From Streptomyces sp. TLI_053 (GTDB lineage: Bacteria > Actinomycetota > Actinomycetes > Streptomycetales > Streptomycetaceae), in NCBI RefSeq assembly GCF_900105395.1, contig NZ_LT629775.1, positions 4,424,001 to 4,488,000 on the forward strand: a stretch of DNA of 64,000 nucleotides, in the 5' to 3' direction. A program made the position numbers and the translations under genes. Positions within the stretch are counted from its first letter, which is position 1. Each line of letters begins with the position of its first letter. Under the pieces are notes generated by a model. The model saw only the letters and a list, made by a program, of their open reading frames with translations. It searched no databases and was not told the DNA's origin. Below, one piece after another: positions 1-7,713 of this stretch.

Positions 1-26
1 CCACCGGCAGAGAGCGAAGGCAGCAG

Positions 27-791
27 ATGAGCGAGCTGGTCGGCCGGTACTTCGAGGCCGCGATCGCCCACCTCCAGCGGGTGCGGACCGAGGAGGCGGC
101 GAACATCGAGGCCGCCGCCGAGCTGCTCGCCGAGGCGATCGCCGGGAACCGCCGGGTCTTCGCCTTCGGCGCCGGGCACTCCTCGCTGGCGGCCCAGGAC
201 GTGGTCTACCGGGCCGGCGGGCTGGTGCCGATCAATCTGCTGGAGGTCCCCGGCATGGCCGGGGTCACGGTGATGCCGGCGCCGCTGTCGAGCGCCCTGG
301 AGCGGGTCTCCGGACTGGCCACCACCACCCTCGACCTCACCCCCGCCACCAGCGGCGACCTGCTGTTCCTGATCTCGCTCTCGGGCCGCCAGACCATGCC
401 CGTGGAGCTGGCCCAGTACGCCCGGACCCGGGGCCTCAAGGTGGTCGGGCTGACCTCGCTGGCCTACCCCGGGGCCGTTCCCTCGGGGCACTCCTCCGGC
501 ACCTACCTCAAGGACCACTGCGACGTCGTCCTGGACAACAAGATCGCGGTCGGCGACGGCGAGCTGACCCACCCCGGTGCCGAGACCACCTTCGGCCCGG
601 TCTCGACCATCGTCACCAGCGCGCTGATGCAGGCCGTGGTCGCCTCGGCGGTGGAGCGGCTGGCCGACGCGGCCCTCGCCGGCGAGGGCGCCGCCCCGCC
701 GCTGTTCCGCTCCGGCAACGTGCCCGGCGGCACCGAGTGGAACGCCAAGCAGATGGCCGACAACGCCGACCGGATCTTCTACACGTTCTGA
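27..791 (+). CDS. SIS-domain sugar-phosphate-binding protein (UPF0309 type)
   Basis: A 254-aa cytosolic protein with a single SIS (sugar isomerase) fold covering nearly its whole length. The N-terminal helix (YFEAAIAHLQRVRTEEAANI) leads into a Rossmann-like segment with FGAGHSS near residue 50 and a second sugar-phosphate loop, LISLSGRQ, near residue 115. It resembles the UPF0309 group related to MurNAc-6-phosphate etherase and phosphosugar isomerases; the substrate is unknown. The C-terminal block SGNVPGGTEWNAKQ is a strong family-like signature. ATG start with a purine-rich GAAGGCAG about 5 nt upstream. The gene sits at the window edge, so any operon partner upstream is not visible. Family call is firm, reaction is not. 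Confidence 0.88.
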   Translation: MSELVGRYFEAAIAHLQRVRTEEAANIEAAAELLAEAIAGNRRVFAFGAGHSSLAAQDVVYRAGGLVPINLLEVPGMAGVTVMPAPLSSALERVSGLATTTLDLTPATSGDLLFLISLSGRQTMPVELAQYARTRGLKVVGLTSLAYPGAVPSGHSSGTYLKDHCDVVLDNKIAVGDGELTHPGAETTFGPVSTIVTSALMQAVVASAVERLADAALAGEGAAPPLFRSGNVPGGTEWNAKQMADNADRIFYTF

Positions 792-1107
792 GACCTTCCG
801 GGGCCTTCCACTGCTTTCCGGGCTTCTCCGCCCCGGCCGGTCCGATCGACGTACGAGCAGGCGGCGGGCGGTACCGGGACCGCTACGCCGACCGGCCGAC
901 CGTTGCGCCGACCGTCCTGGACGGCCGCGCCGCCCCGGTGCCCCGCCCGCCCCCGGCCCGCCCCGGCCCGTCCGCGCCGGGCTGCCCCGACCCTCCCGTC
1001 CCGGCCTGTCCACCCGGGCGCAACCGGCTGCCCGCCCAGGCGTACCGGGCCGTCCGCCGGGGCAGAACCGCCGGGGCGGGTGGTGGAGCTGCGGGCGGGG
1101 GGACGGA
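792..1107. other. GC-rich intergenic region, no gene seen
   Basis: About 316 bases between the SIS gene and the SLATT gene, both on the plus strand. The stretch is extremely C-rich (runs such as CCCGCCCCGGCCCG) and open in several frames only because of base composition. No convincing start with ribosome binding site, no strong hairpin and no RNA gene was recognised. It presumably holds the promoter of the next gene. Confidence 0.4.
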
Positions 1108-2055
1108 ATGACGTCGGGCACGGGTGGGGCGGGCCGTTCGGTGCGGGAGCGCGAGCTGCTGCCGGAGTTGTTCTGGGCGGCCGACTCGGCCTCCCAGCAG
1201 GGGCAGCACCGGGCCGTCCGGCTCTCCGCCGCCGAGCTGCTGCTGCTGGTCGCGGCCGCCACGGCCGGCTCCGCCGACGGCCGGCCGTGGGCCTGGCTCG
1301 CCGCCGTCGCCTACCTCGGCGCGATCGGCCTCTCCGCCGTCACCAGCCGGCAGAACCCGCAGGGCCTCTGGTACGAGGGCCGGGCCGCCGCCGAATCGGT
1401 GAAGACCCTCGCCTGGAAGTTCGCCGTCCGGGCCGACGCCGTCCAGCCGCCGCCCCGGCCGCTGCCGGACGCCGAGGGCCTCTACGGCCTCCAGCTCGGC
1501 CGGGTGCTGCACGCCTTCCGCGGCAGCCGCGCGATCGGCCCCGGCCTGGCCGGCCGGCCCGCCGGGAGCCAGATCACCCCCGCGATGCGCGCCCTGCGCG
1601 AGCAGCCGCTCGCGCTGCGCCGGGACGTCTACCTGCGCGAGCGGATCGAGGTGCAGCAGGACTGGTACCGCTCCAAGTCCCGCTACTGCGCCCGGGCCGG
1701 CTTCTGGACCGGGGTGGCGGGCGTGGTGCTGCCGCTGCTCGGGCTGGTGCTCGCGGTGCTGCGGGCGCTGGGGATGTTCTCCTTCGACGCCCTCGGCGCG
1801 GTCTCCGCCGTGGCCGCCTCCGTCACCGCCTGGGCCCAGCTGCGCCAGTACCGCCCGCTCGCCGCCGCGTACGGGCTGGCCGCCGACGAACTGGCCCTGA
1901 TCCGGGCGCAGCTGGCGAGCCTCGACGTCGGCTCGCCCGAGGCCGAGGAGCTCTGGGCCCGCTTCTCCCGCGACGCCGAGGACGCCGTCTCCCGCGAGCA
2001 CACCACCTGGCAGGCCCGCCGCGACGTGAACGGCGCGGGCGACCGGGAGTACTGA
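1108..2055 (+). CDS. DUF4231 (SLATT-type) four-helix membrane protein
   Basis: A 315-aa protein with two hydrophobic segments near residues 40-85 (LLLLVAAATAG and AWLAAVAYLGAIGLSAV) and two near 195-240 (GVAGVVLPLLGLVLAVLRAL and AVSAVAASVTAW), separated by a long charged helical region containing NPQGLWYEGRAAAESVKTLAWK. This is the DUF4231/SLATT arrangement. SLATT proteins have been proposed, from comparative genomics, to be membrane effectors in conflict systems that sense nucleotide signals; function here is inference only. The C-terminus DAEDAVSREHTTWQARR is nearly identical to that of a second copy at 28856-29779. No NTP-sensing or CRISPR-like partner gene is adjacent. ATG start; a small unknown gene follows after 74 bases. 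Confidence 0.85.
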   Translation: MTSGTGGAGRSVRERELLPELFWAADSASQQGQHRAVRLSAAELLLLVAAATAGSADGRPWAWLAAVAYLGAIGLSAVTSRQNPQGLWYEGRAAAESVKTLAWKFAVRADAVQPPPRPLPDAEGLYGLQLGRVLHAFRGSRAIGPGLAGRPAGSQITPAMRALREQPLALRRDVYLRERIEVQQDWYRSKSRYCARAGFWTGVAGVVLPLLGLVLAVLRALGMFSFDALGAVSAVAASVTAWAQLRQYRPLAAAYGLAADELALIRAQLASLDVGSPEAEELWARFSRDAEDAVSREHTTWQARRDVNGAGDREY

Positions 2056-2129
2056 ACGGGTCCGGACGCGGTCTCTGCGATGCTTGACGGCTGATATCAG
2101 CCGGTATCAGCCGAGACGGTGGGAGATTC

Positions 2130-2459
2130 GTGGGCATCGAGCTGGAACTGCACTCCGGGAGGCCGGGCAAGGGCTCGTCCCGGGCCACACTGCTGCGCGG
2201 GTCGTACCGGCACGGCGAGGCGCTCGCTCAGACACTGAGCACGCTCGACCTCGACAGGTCGGGCAGGTTGGGTCGGGTGGACCCGTACGGCGACACGCTC
2301 TTCAACGAGCAGGAAGCCGGAGCCGCCCGTGCGGAGGTCGCCGCCCTCGTCCGCGCATGCTCCGACGAGCGGCAGCGGGCGGCCCTCCTCGACCTCGACG
2401 CACTCCTCGCGCAATGTGCGGCGACGCCGGGCAGCTACCTGGAATTCATCGGCGACTGA
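2130..2459 (+). CDS. Hypothetical 109-aa protein
   Basis: GTG start at 2130 with GGGAG 5 bases upstream. The protein begins MGIELELHSGRPGKGSS and ends LLAQCAATPGSYLEFIGD; the composition is soluble, alpha-helical in the second half and without membrane segments or cysteine motifs. No family recognised with certainty; the N-terminal GIELELHSGRPG segment looks like small Streptomyces proteins of unknown role. It lies 74 bases after the SLATT gene on the same strand and could be co-transcribed with it. A near-palindromic GCTGATATCAGCCGGTATCAGC upstream (about 2090-2111) may be regulatory. The coding call rests on the start signal and codon bias. Confidence 0.72.
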   Translation: MGIELELHSGRPGKGSSRATLLRGSYRHGEALAQTLSTLDLDRSGRLGRVDPYGDTLFNEQEAGAARAEVAALVRACSDERQRAALLDLDALLAQCAATPGSYLEFIGD

Positions 2460-2495
2460 CCCCGGTCGGCGAGGCGGGCCCGAACCGGGCGACCG

Positions 2496-3458
2496 CTACC
2501 GGGCCACCGGGGTGAGCGGGTCCTTTCCGGCGAGGACGGCGAGGACGTTGTCGACGGCCAGGTTGCCCATCGCCTGGCGGGTGCGGACGGTGGCGCTGCC
2601 CAGGTGCGGGGCGAGCACGGCGCGGTCCTGGGCGAGCAGGGCGGCGGGGACGGCGGGCTCGCGCTCGAAGTTGTCGACGGCGGCCGCGAACAGCGCGCCG
2701 GACTCCAGGGCTGCGGCGAGCGCCACCTCGTCGACCACCCCGGCGGTCATCGACACCACCACCGCACCGGGCGGCAGCAGGGCGAGCCGGGGGGCGTCCA
2801 GCAGGTGCCGGGTGGCCTCGCTCAGCGGGCAGGTGACCACCAGGACGGTGGAGGTGGAGAGCAGCTGCTCCAGCGGCAGCCACTCGGCGCCGTCCTCCTG
2901 CTCGGGGGCCAGCGGGTTGCGGTTGTGGTAGCGGACGGGCATGTCGAAGCCCTTGGCCCGGCGGGCCACCGCCTGCCCGATCCGGCCCATGCCGAGCACG
3001 CCCAGCTGGGTGCCGGTCAGCTCCATGCCGAGCATGAAGGTCGGCGCCCAGGCCCACGGTTCGCCGGAGCGGAGCAGTCGCTCGCCCTCACCGAGCCGGC
3101 GGGTGGCGGCCAGGAGCAGGGCCCAGGCCATGTCGGCGGTGGCGGCGGTCAGCACGCCGGGGGTGTTGGTGACGGTGATGCCGCGCTCGGCGCAGGCCGC
3201 CACGTCGACGTTGTGGTAGCCCACGGCGTGGTTGGCGACGACCTGGAGGTCGGGCCCGGCGGCGTCCAGGAGTTCGGCGTCCACCCGCTCGTCCAGGGTG
3301 GTGATCAGCGCCCGGCGGCCGCGGACGGCGGTGAGCAGGTCCTCGCGGCTCATCGGCAGTTCGGAGTCGTGCAGGGCAGCCGGGAGCTGCGCGGAGAGGC
3401 GCTCGACGACGCCGGGCGCGAGACGACGGGTGACCAGGACCGGAGGCTGCTCGTTCAC
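2496..3458 (-). CDS. D-isomer-specific 2-hydroxyacid dehydrogenase (glyoxylate/hydroxypyruvate reductase-like)
   Basis: About 320 aa from a GTG start at 3458; the longer open frame upstream is an artefact, because it runs antisense-like through the adjacent regulator. The NAD-binding loop VLGMGRIGQAV lies near residue 155, and the C-terminal catalytic His is in APHLGSAT (about residue 285), with Glu in DNFEREP. The family reduces or oxidises small D-2-hydroxyacids with NAD(P)H in the cytosol. Oddity: the usual block NTARGxxVDE is SMTAGVVDE here, one residue shorter and lacking the arginine that binds the substrate carboxylate. Either the alignment shifts or the enzyme has altered activity. 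Monocistronic; a hairpin upstream at 3481-3507 separates it from the preceding genes. Confidence 0.87.
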   Translation of the reverse strand: MNEQPPVLVTRRLAPGVVERLSAQLPAALHDSELPMSREDLLTAVRGRRALITTLDERVDAELLDAAGPDLQVVANHAVGYHNVDVAACAERGITVTNTPGVLTAATADMAWALLLAATRRLGEGERLLRSGEPWAWAPTFMLGMELTGTQLGVLGMGRIGQAVARRAKGFDMPVRYHNRNPLAPEQEDGAEWLPLEQLLSTSTVLVVTCPLSEATRHLLDAPRLALLPPGAVVVSMTAGVVDEVALAAALESGALFAAAVDNFEREPAVPAALLAQDRAVLAPHLGSATVRTRQAMGNLAVDNVLAVLAGKDPLTPVAR

Positions 3459-3480
3459 AGGGCCGGAGTTTACGTGGTGC

Positions 3481-3507
3481 GCCCTCGCCCGGGGTTCGGG
3501 CGAGGGC
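3481..3507 (-). terminator. Hairpin terminator behind the regulator/membrane-peptide pair
   Basis: GCCCTCGCCCG pairs perfectly with CGGGCGAGGGC across a 5-nt loop (11-bp stem). It lies just downstream of the stop at 3527 on the minus strand and ahead of the dehydrogenase start, so it should end the upstream transcript. Confidence 0.6.
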
Positions 3508-3510
3508 TTG

Positions 3511-3526
3511 GTGCCATAGATGGCAC
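3511..3526. promoter_or_regulatory. Inverted repeat GTGCCAT-AG-ATGGCAC
   Basis: A 7+7 bp perfect inverted repeat with a 2-nt spacer immediately after the stop codon of the 39-aa peptide gene and about 55 bases upstream of the dehydrogenase start. It could be an operator for the dehydrogenase; no regulator can be assigned. Confidence 0.35.
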
Positions 3527-3646
3527 CTAGGGGTCGAGCGTGCTGCCCGCTCGCTCGACCCGGTCCCGCAGCGATCGCGTCAGCACCTCGCCGACCGCCC
3601 CGACCAGCGCCGAGGCGAGGAGGAGCAGGGCGAGGGCCACGGTCAC
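3527..3646 (-). CDS. 39-aa small membrane peptide coupled to the ATP-binding regulator
   Basis: A short gene with a GTG start at 3646 that overlaps the stop of the preceding ATP-binding gene by 4 nt (GTGA), which indicates translational coupling. The peptide starts with a hydrophobic segment (VTVALALLLLASALVGAVG) followed by a charged tail (RSLRDRVERAGS), so it looks like a single-pass membrane peptide. No family recognised. The coupling and the placement before a terminator argue that it is a real gene; an attractive but untested idea is that it anchors or modulates the kinase-like protein encoded upstream. Confidence 0.55.
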   Translation of the reverse strand: MTVALALLLLASALVGAVGEVLTRSLRDRVERAGSTLDP

Positions 3647-4020
3647 GCGGCGGAGTCCAGCTCGAACCAGACCAGCTTGCCTCTCTTCTGGGGGTCGGCG
3701 CCCCAGCGGTGGGTGAGCCCCTCGACGAGCTGGAGGCCCCGTCCGCACTCGGCGAGTTCGCCGAGTGCGGAGGAAAGGTGCTGCTCGGGGAGGGTGTGGC
3801 TCTCGTCCCCGACGGAGACCCGGAGGGTGCGGCCGAGGGTGGCGATGAGGACGACGGGAGCGGCGGTGCGGCCGTGCCGCCAGGCGTTGACGATGAGTTC
3901 GGCGAGCGCGAGCTCGGCGTCGAAGATGCGGTGGTCGTCCCACCCGGCGCGCACCATCGTGTCGCGCAACGACTGCCGGGCGAGAGCGAGGGAGGGGGAG
4001 TTGAGGTCGGGGTTACACAC
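3643..4020 (-). CDS. ATP-binding protein of the anti-sigma / AbaA-ORFA (HATPase_c_2) type
   Basis: About 125 aa from the GTG at 4020, preceded by GGGAG at good spacing. It carries a GHKL ATPase fold: the N-box AELIVNAWRHG near residue 40 and a G-box region ECGRGLQLVEGLTHRWG near residue 100. Such single-domain proteins resemble RsbW/SpoIIAB and are abundant in Streptomyces, where they are usually paired with an XRE regulator and a DUF397 protein as here; the family is linked to development and antibiotic regulation (the whiJ/abaA loci). It is transcribed divergently from the XRE gene. Whether it phosphorylates a partner or binds a sigma factor cannot be told from sequence. Confidence 0.85.
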   Translation of the reverse strand: MCNPDLNSPSLALARQSLRDTMVRAGWDDHRIFDAELALAELIVNAWRHGRTAAPVVLIATLGRTLRVSVGDESHTLPEQHLSSALGELAECGRGLQLVEGLTHRWGADPQKRGKLVWFELDSAA

Positions 4021-4154
4021 GGGAATGCTCCCTGCGGTGTAGGTCGGACACACCTGGGGTCTGTCGCCGTGAATTCTTCGGCTCCGGGGCAGCTCGACAG
4101 CAACTGCCTTGAAGATGAGACCTACTGACAGACCTTCCGGCGAGATCGTTAGCA

Positions 4155-4184
4155 ACTGTAGGCCAGAACACCTCAACTGTGCAA
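4155..4184 (-). promoter_or_regulatory. Sigma-70-like promoter for the ATP-binding regulator
   Basis: Reading the minus strand, TTGCAC and TACAGT are separated by 18 bases, a good match to a housekeeping promoter, about 135 bases upstream of the GTG at 4020. The local sequence is clearly less GC-rich than the surroundings. Confidence 0.5.
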
Positions 4185-4260
4185 CACGCTCTGCGATCAG
4201 CCCTACACTTTCCGTAGGCTTCGGGTTCGAGGTCGCTCGTCCGCACAGAAAGGCACGCAC

Positions 4261-5130
4261 GTGGGATTCAGGACCGACATCAGCGAACGGCAGCGCCGAT
4301 TCGGCGATGAGCTCAGACGTCTCCGAAACGCCGCAGGACTGTCCGCCGCCGAGATCGGCGAGGCTCTCGGGATGAAGGGTCCGGCAGTCAGCCACACCGA
4401 AGCCGGCAGGCTCGGCCTCAACCTTGAGCGACTCGCGCTCTGGCTCGACACCTGCGGCGTCAACGACGCCGAGTACCGGGAGGGCCTCATCGCCATGTGT
4501 CAGAGCAACGGGAAGGGCTGGTGGACCGAGTACCGGCCTCATGTGGTGCCGGAGGCTCTCGACCTGGCCGAGTTCGAGGCATCAGCGACCGCGTTCATCA
4601 ACTATCAGACGCACCTGATCCCCGGCTTCCTCCAGACCAAGGCGTACATCGAAGTGATCCACGAATACGCCGAGAAGAAGGTCGAATTCCGGCTCCGACG
4701 TCAGCAGATGATTACAGCGGAGAACGCCCAGCCCTTCCACGCGGTCATCCATGAAGCGGCCCTGCACATGATGTACGGCGGACCGGCTGTCATGCGAGAG
4801 CAGCTGAACCACCTGATCGAGATGGCACACCTACCTCATGTGACAATCCAGATCCTTCCGTTCGACTCCACGGTCTACGCCTCGACCGACACGGCATTCC
4901 TGTTGATGCACGGCGCACACGCCCGCTTGGACACCATCCTGCTGGAAAACCCGCACGGCCCGACGTTCGTGGGAGACCCTGAGGGGGTGGCCGCGTTTCG
5001 ACGGAAGTTCGACCGGCTCAAGGGCATGGCGCTCCCTCCGCTGAATGCCAGTGTGTCCGGGCCCTCTCCCGCCTTTCGCGACTCGTGGGGCATGATCCAG
5101 CACGTCCGTTACAAACTCCTGGGGAGGTAG
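4261..5130 (+). CDS. XRE-family regulator with DUF5753 sensor domain (WhiJ-like)
   Basis: 289 aa, GTG start at 4261 with AAAGG upstream. Residues about 15-70 form the helix-turn-helix (LRRLRNAAGLSAAEIGEAL, then SHTEAGR), and the rest is the DUF5753 domain, recognisable by the pattern of a YRPHVVPEA-like segment, FINYQTHLIPGFLQT, and a C-terminal FVGDPEGVAAFRRKFDRL. These proteins are DNA-binding regulators, typified by WhiJ, which act together with a DUF397 partner encoded directly downstream, as is the case here. Codon use is somewhat more A/T-tolerant than in neighbouring core genes, consistent with an accessory regulator cassette. Divergent from the ATP-binding gene. Confidence 0.9.
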   Translation: MGFRTDISERQRRFGDELRRLRNAAGLSAAEIGEALGMKGPAVSHTEAGRLGLNLERLALWLDTCGVNDAEYREGLIAMCQSNGKGWWTEYRPHVVPEALDLAEFEASATAFINYQTHLIPGFLQTKAYIEVIHEYAEKKVEFRLRRQQMITAENAQPFHAVIHEAALHMMYGGPAVMREQLNHLIEMAHLPHVTIQILPFDSTVYASTDTAFLLMHGAHARLDTILLENPHGPTFVGDPEGVAAFRRKFDRLKGMALPPLNASVSGPSPAFRDSWGMIQHVRYKLLGR

Positions 5131-5132
5131 CC

Positions 5133-5327
5133 ATGCGGAAGCTCAACTGGCAGAAGTCAAGTTTCAGCGGAGACGCCGCCGAGTGCGTCGAGATCGCGTC
5201 TGACGGCGAACTCATCCGCGTCCGCGAATCCGACGAACCCGCCATAACCATCACCACCACCAAGGCCAAGCTCACCGCCTGGCTCCAAGCTGCCAAGGCC
5301 GGCGAGTTCGACCACCTCACCCACTGA
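5133..5327 (+). CDS. DUF397 domain protein
   Basis: 64 aa from the ATG at 5133; the longer frame from further upstream is rejected because GGGGAGGT immediately precedes this ATG. The sequence LNWQKSSFSG...ECVEIA...IRVRESDEP is the DUF397 signature. The gene follows the XRE gene by 2 bases, so both are one transcript. XRE/DUF397 pairs have been described as regulator-partner modules in Streptomyces and discussed as toxin-antitoxin-like; the DUF397 protein is thought to bind its cognate XRE partner. A strong hairpin follows. Confidence 0.9.
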   Translation: MRKLNWQKSSFSGDAAECVEIASDGELIRVRESDEPAITITTTKAKLTAWLQAAKAGEFDHLTH

Positions 5328-5337
5328 ACACCCCACC

Positions 5338-5370
5338 CCGGCCGCTCCCGCGACGCGCGGGAGCGGCCGG
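5338..5370. terminator. Bidirectional terminator between DUF397 gene and fxsB
   Basis: CCGGCCGCTCCCGCG pairs perfectly with its complement across a 3-nt loop (15-bp stem). It lies between the convergent ends of the DUF397 gene (5327) and fxsB (5377) and can serve both. Confidence 0.8.
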
Positions 5371-5376
5371 GCGGCA

Positions 5377-7671
5377 TCAGCCCTCGATGGACCGCAGCCA
5401 GGGATCCACCGACGCCCTCGCGCCGTCGGCGAAGCGCTTTCCCAGCGGGGTCAGCGCTCCGCTGTCGGCCAGCAAATCCACAGCCTCGTCCGTCAGGGTC
5501 CGCCAGTGGACGAACCGGGAGCGGGCCGGCTCGGTGTCCTGCGCTCGGGTGCCCCAGAACGCCGTGACGGCCAGGTGGGCGTAGACGGCCTGGAAGAGGG
5601 AGCCGATCGGTCTCGGCGTCAGCCCGAACGCCTCGAACAACCTGGTGTCGCCCCGGTCGTACAACTCCTCCCGGTCCAGTACCGCGCCCAGCTTCACGTG
5701 CTGGAACTCGTGCACCAACAACAACGCCAGCGTCTCCGCTCCGCGCGGCCGCGCGATCGCGACCGCGCCGAAGGCCTGGCGGGCGGCCGAGCTGACGTCG
5801 TGGCCGTCAGATCTCCGCTGCAACGGTGTGACGGTGGTCAGTCCCTCCCACAGGCCGGCCGCGTACTCGGGCAGATCGCGGTCCAGCAGGTCCGCCGCCT
5901 CCCGGAAGTCGCCGGCCCAGCGCCGGTACTCGGCACCGGCCAACCGCTCCTCCACCGGCCACCGGTGCACCCCCCGCTGCGGGTCCACGTCCTCCAGCGC
6001 GATCCCCCTCCCGACTCTCCGGAGCGGCTGCCAACGCGCGTCACCCGGACCGGCGACCGCACCGCCCTCGGTGCGCGCCGTCCAGCCGGCCCGCCCGCCG
6101 GTCACCGACGCCTCCCGCACGCCCCTGCCCAGCACCAGCCGCCCCAGCGTCGGCAGGTGCAGCACCCCGTCCCGGACCGGCACCGCCACCGTGTCCCCCC
6201 GCCCCGCCCGCACCGCCGCGGCCGCCGCCAGCTCGGCCAGGGTGCCGAGCCCCGCCGCCGGGTCGCCGCTCAACCGCCGCGCCGCCCACGCCCGGACGTA
6301 CGGGTGGGAGAACACCGCGTCCACGGCGGCCGGTTCAGAGCAATCGAGGTCGGCCAGCAGCTCCCACGCCTCCGAGCGCGCCACCCCCGAGGAGCCGTGC
6401 ACCGCCGCCAGCATCGTTCGGGTGAGGGCGAGTTGGGACCGGGCCAGCGCACGGACGGTCTCCGGGCCGCCCAAGCCGAGCGACAGTTCGTCGATCTGCT
6501 CGTCCGAGAGCCCCGGGCCGGCCAGGTCGACTGTCGGTGCGGCGGGCCGCCGCACGGCCCCCGCCCGGGCCGCCAGCCCGTCGATCAGCGCTTTCAGGTC
6601 CGCGCAGTACACCGAAGGGTGGTCGAACGAACCCTCCCGATACCGGTGCGCGTACAGCCCGCCCCCGCAGGAGCGCACCACCGGACAGACCTGGCAGGTA
6701 GCACTCAACCCCTCCAGACCCGACTGCCGCGCCGCCATGCCCGGATGCCCGGCGACCTCGTCCACCGCATGCCGGAACACGTCCATCCCGGTCGCGGGCG
6801 CACCGTCGTACGCGGTCTTCAGGCTGTCCGCCTGCTCGTACGTACCGTCCGTCTCCAGCACCACCAGGTCCACCGGCTCCAGCCCGAGCGCCTCGCTCAG
6901 GCCCGGCAGCCCCGACAGTGTCCGGTGCACCGAGTCGAAGGTCCGGACGGCGAACGGACGGCCGTCCGCCTCCCAGTGCCCGTGCACGGTCAGCAGCCAG
7001 TCCGCGTAGGGCGTCGGGCCGAGCCCGTCCGGGCGTTCCGGCGGCCGGTCCCAGGTGGCGTGCGGGAGCAGGAAGTCGACGGCCGGGGGCTCCAGTCCGG
7101 CCAGCGCCCGGTACACGGCCACCGGGTCGTTCGCCACGTCGACGGTGCAGAGCAGCCCCGAGTACAGGTGCCGGAACCGCCGTTCGCGCAGCAGCCCGAC
7201 CGCCCGCAGCACCTGCGGATGGCTCGACCTGCCGTCCGCGAACCGGCGGTGCCGGTCGTTGGCGGCCCGGTCCCCGTCCAGCGAGATGCCGACCCGGATG
7301 CCGAGTTCGTCGAACAGCTCGCAGTAGGCCGCGTCCAGCCGGACGCCGTTGGTGTGCACCCTCAGGTCGAGTTCGCACACCTCGGGCAGCGCCGCCCGCA
7401 GCAGCCCGGCCGCCCGCCGGAACACCTCCGGCCCGGCCAGCAGCGGCTCACCGCCGTGCAGGACGACCCGGACGGCGGTCAGCCCGTGCCCGGCCGCGTG
7501 CTCCCCGATCCGCTCCGCGACCCGCGCCAGCACGGCCTCCGGGACGGCACGCGGTCTGGACCGCCAGCCGGTGTCGGCGTGCTCGTACACGTAGCAGTGG
7601 TCGCAGGCGAGGTCGCACCGGCTGTGGACCTTGAGGACGAACTGCGTGATCGGCGGCGGAGGAAACGTCAT
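5377..7671 (-). CDS. fxsB: FxsB-type radical SAM/SPASM peptide maturase fused to an HExxH domain
   Basis: 764 aa. The N-terminal half is a radical SAM enzyme with the CxxxCxxC cluster at C19, C23 and C26 and a SPASM-type cysteine cluster around residues 325-360 (CQVCPVVRSCGGGLYAHR, then YC). The C-terminal half is a modification domain with HEFQH near residues 654-658. This matches the FxsB family with a beta-hydroxylase-like HExxH extension. FxsB enzymes act on a precursor ending FxSxx and form a three-residue cyclophane by joining an aromatic side chain to a nearby residue. The matching precursor gene lies 42 bases upstream (7714-7893). NCBI-style names call the extension inactivated in some members; here both histidines and the glutamate of HExxH are intact. 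Last gene of the fxs operon. Confidence 0.93.
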   Translation of the reverse strand: MTFPPPPITQFVLKVHSRCDLACDHCYVYEHADTGWRSRPRAVPEAVLARVAERIGEHAAGHGLTAVRVVLHGGEPLLAGPEVFRRAAGLLRAALPEVCELDLRVHTNGVRLDAAYCELFDELGIRVGISLDGDRAANDRHRRFADGRSSHPQVLRAVGLLRERRFRHLYSGLLCTVDVANDPVAVYRALAGLEPPAVDFLLPHATWDRPPERPDGLGPTPYADWLLTVHGHWEADGRPFAVRTFDSVHRTLSGLPGLSEALGLEPVDLVVLETDGTYEQADSLKTAYDGAPATGMDVFRHAVDEVAGHPGMAARQSGLEGLSATCQVCPVVRSCGGGLYAHRYREGSFDHPSVYCADLKALIDGLAARAGAVRRPAAPTVDLAGPGLSDEQIDELSLGLGGPETVRALARSQLALTRTMLAAVHGSSGVARSEAWELLADLDCSEPAAVDAVFSHPYVRAWAARRLSGDPAAGLGTLAELAAAAAVRAGRGDTVAVPVRDGVLHLPTLGRLVLGRGVREASVTGGRAGWTARTEGGAVAGPGDARWQPLRRVGRGIALEDVDPQRGVHRWPVEERLAGAEYRRWAGDFREAADLLDRDLPEYAAGLWEGLTTVTPLQRRSDGHDVSSAARQAFGAVAIARPRGAETLALLLVHEFQHVKLGAVLDREELYDRGDTRLFEAFGLTPRPIGSLFQAVYAHLAVTAFWGTRAQDTEPARSRFVHWRTLTDEAVDLLADSGALTPLGKRFADGARASVDPWLRSIEG

Positions 7672-7713
7672 GACGGCACGTTTCCAACCGCCGACCCGGG
7701 CTAATCCTGGTGC

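Noticed and set aside
3459..4103. N-terminal extension of the D-2-hydroxyacid dehydrogenase to 4103
   Set aside because: The extension is a shadow of the ATP-binding and small-peptide genes and would almost double the family length.
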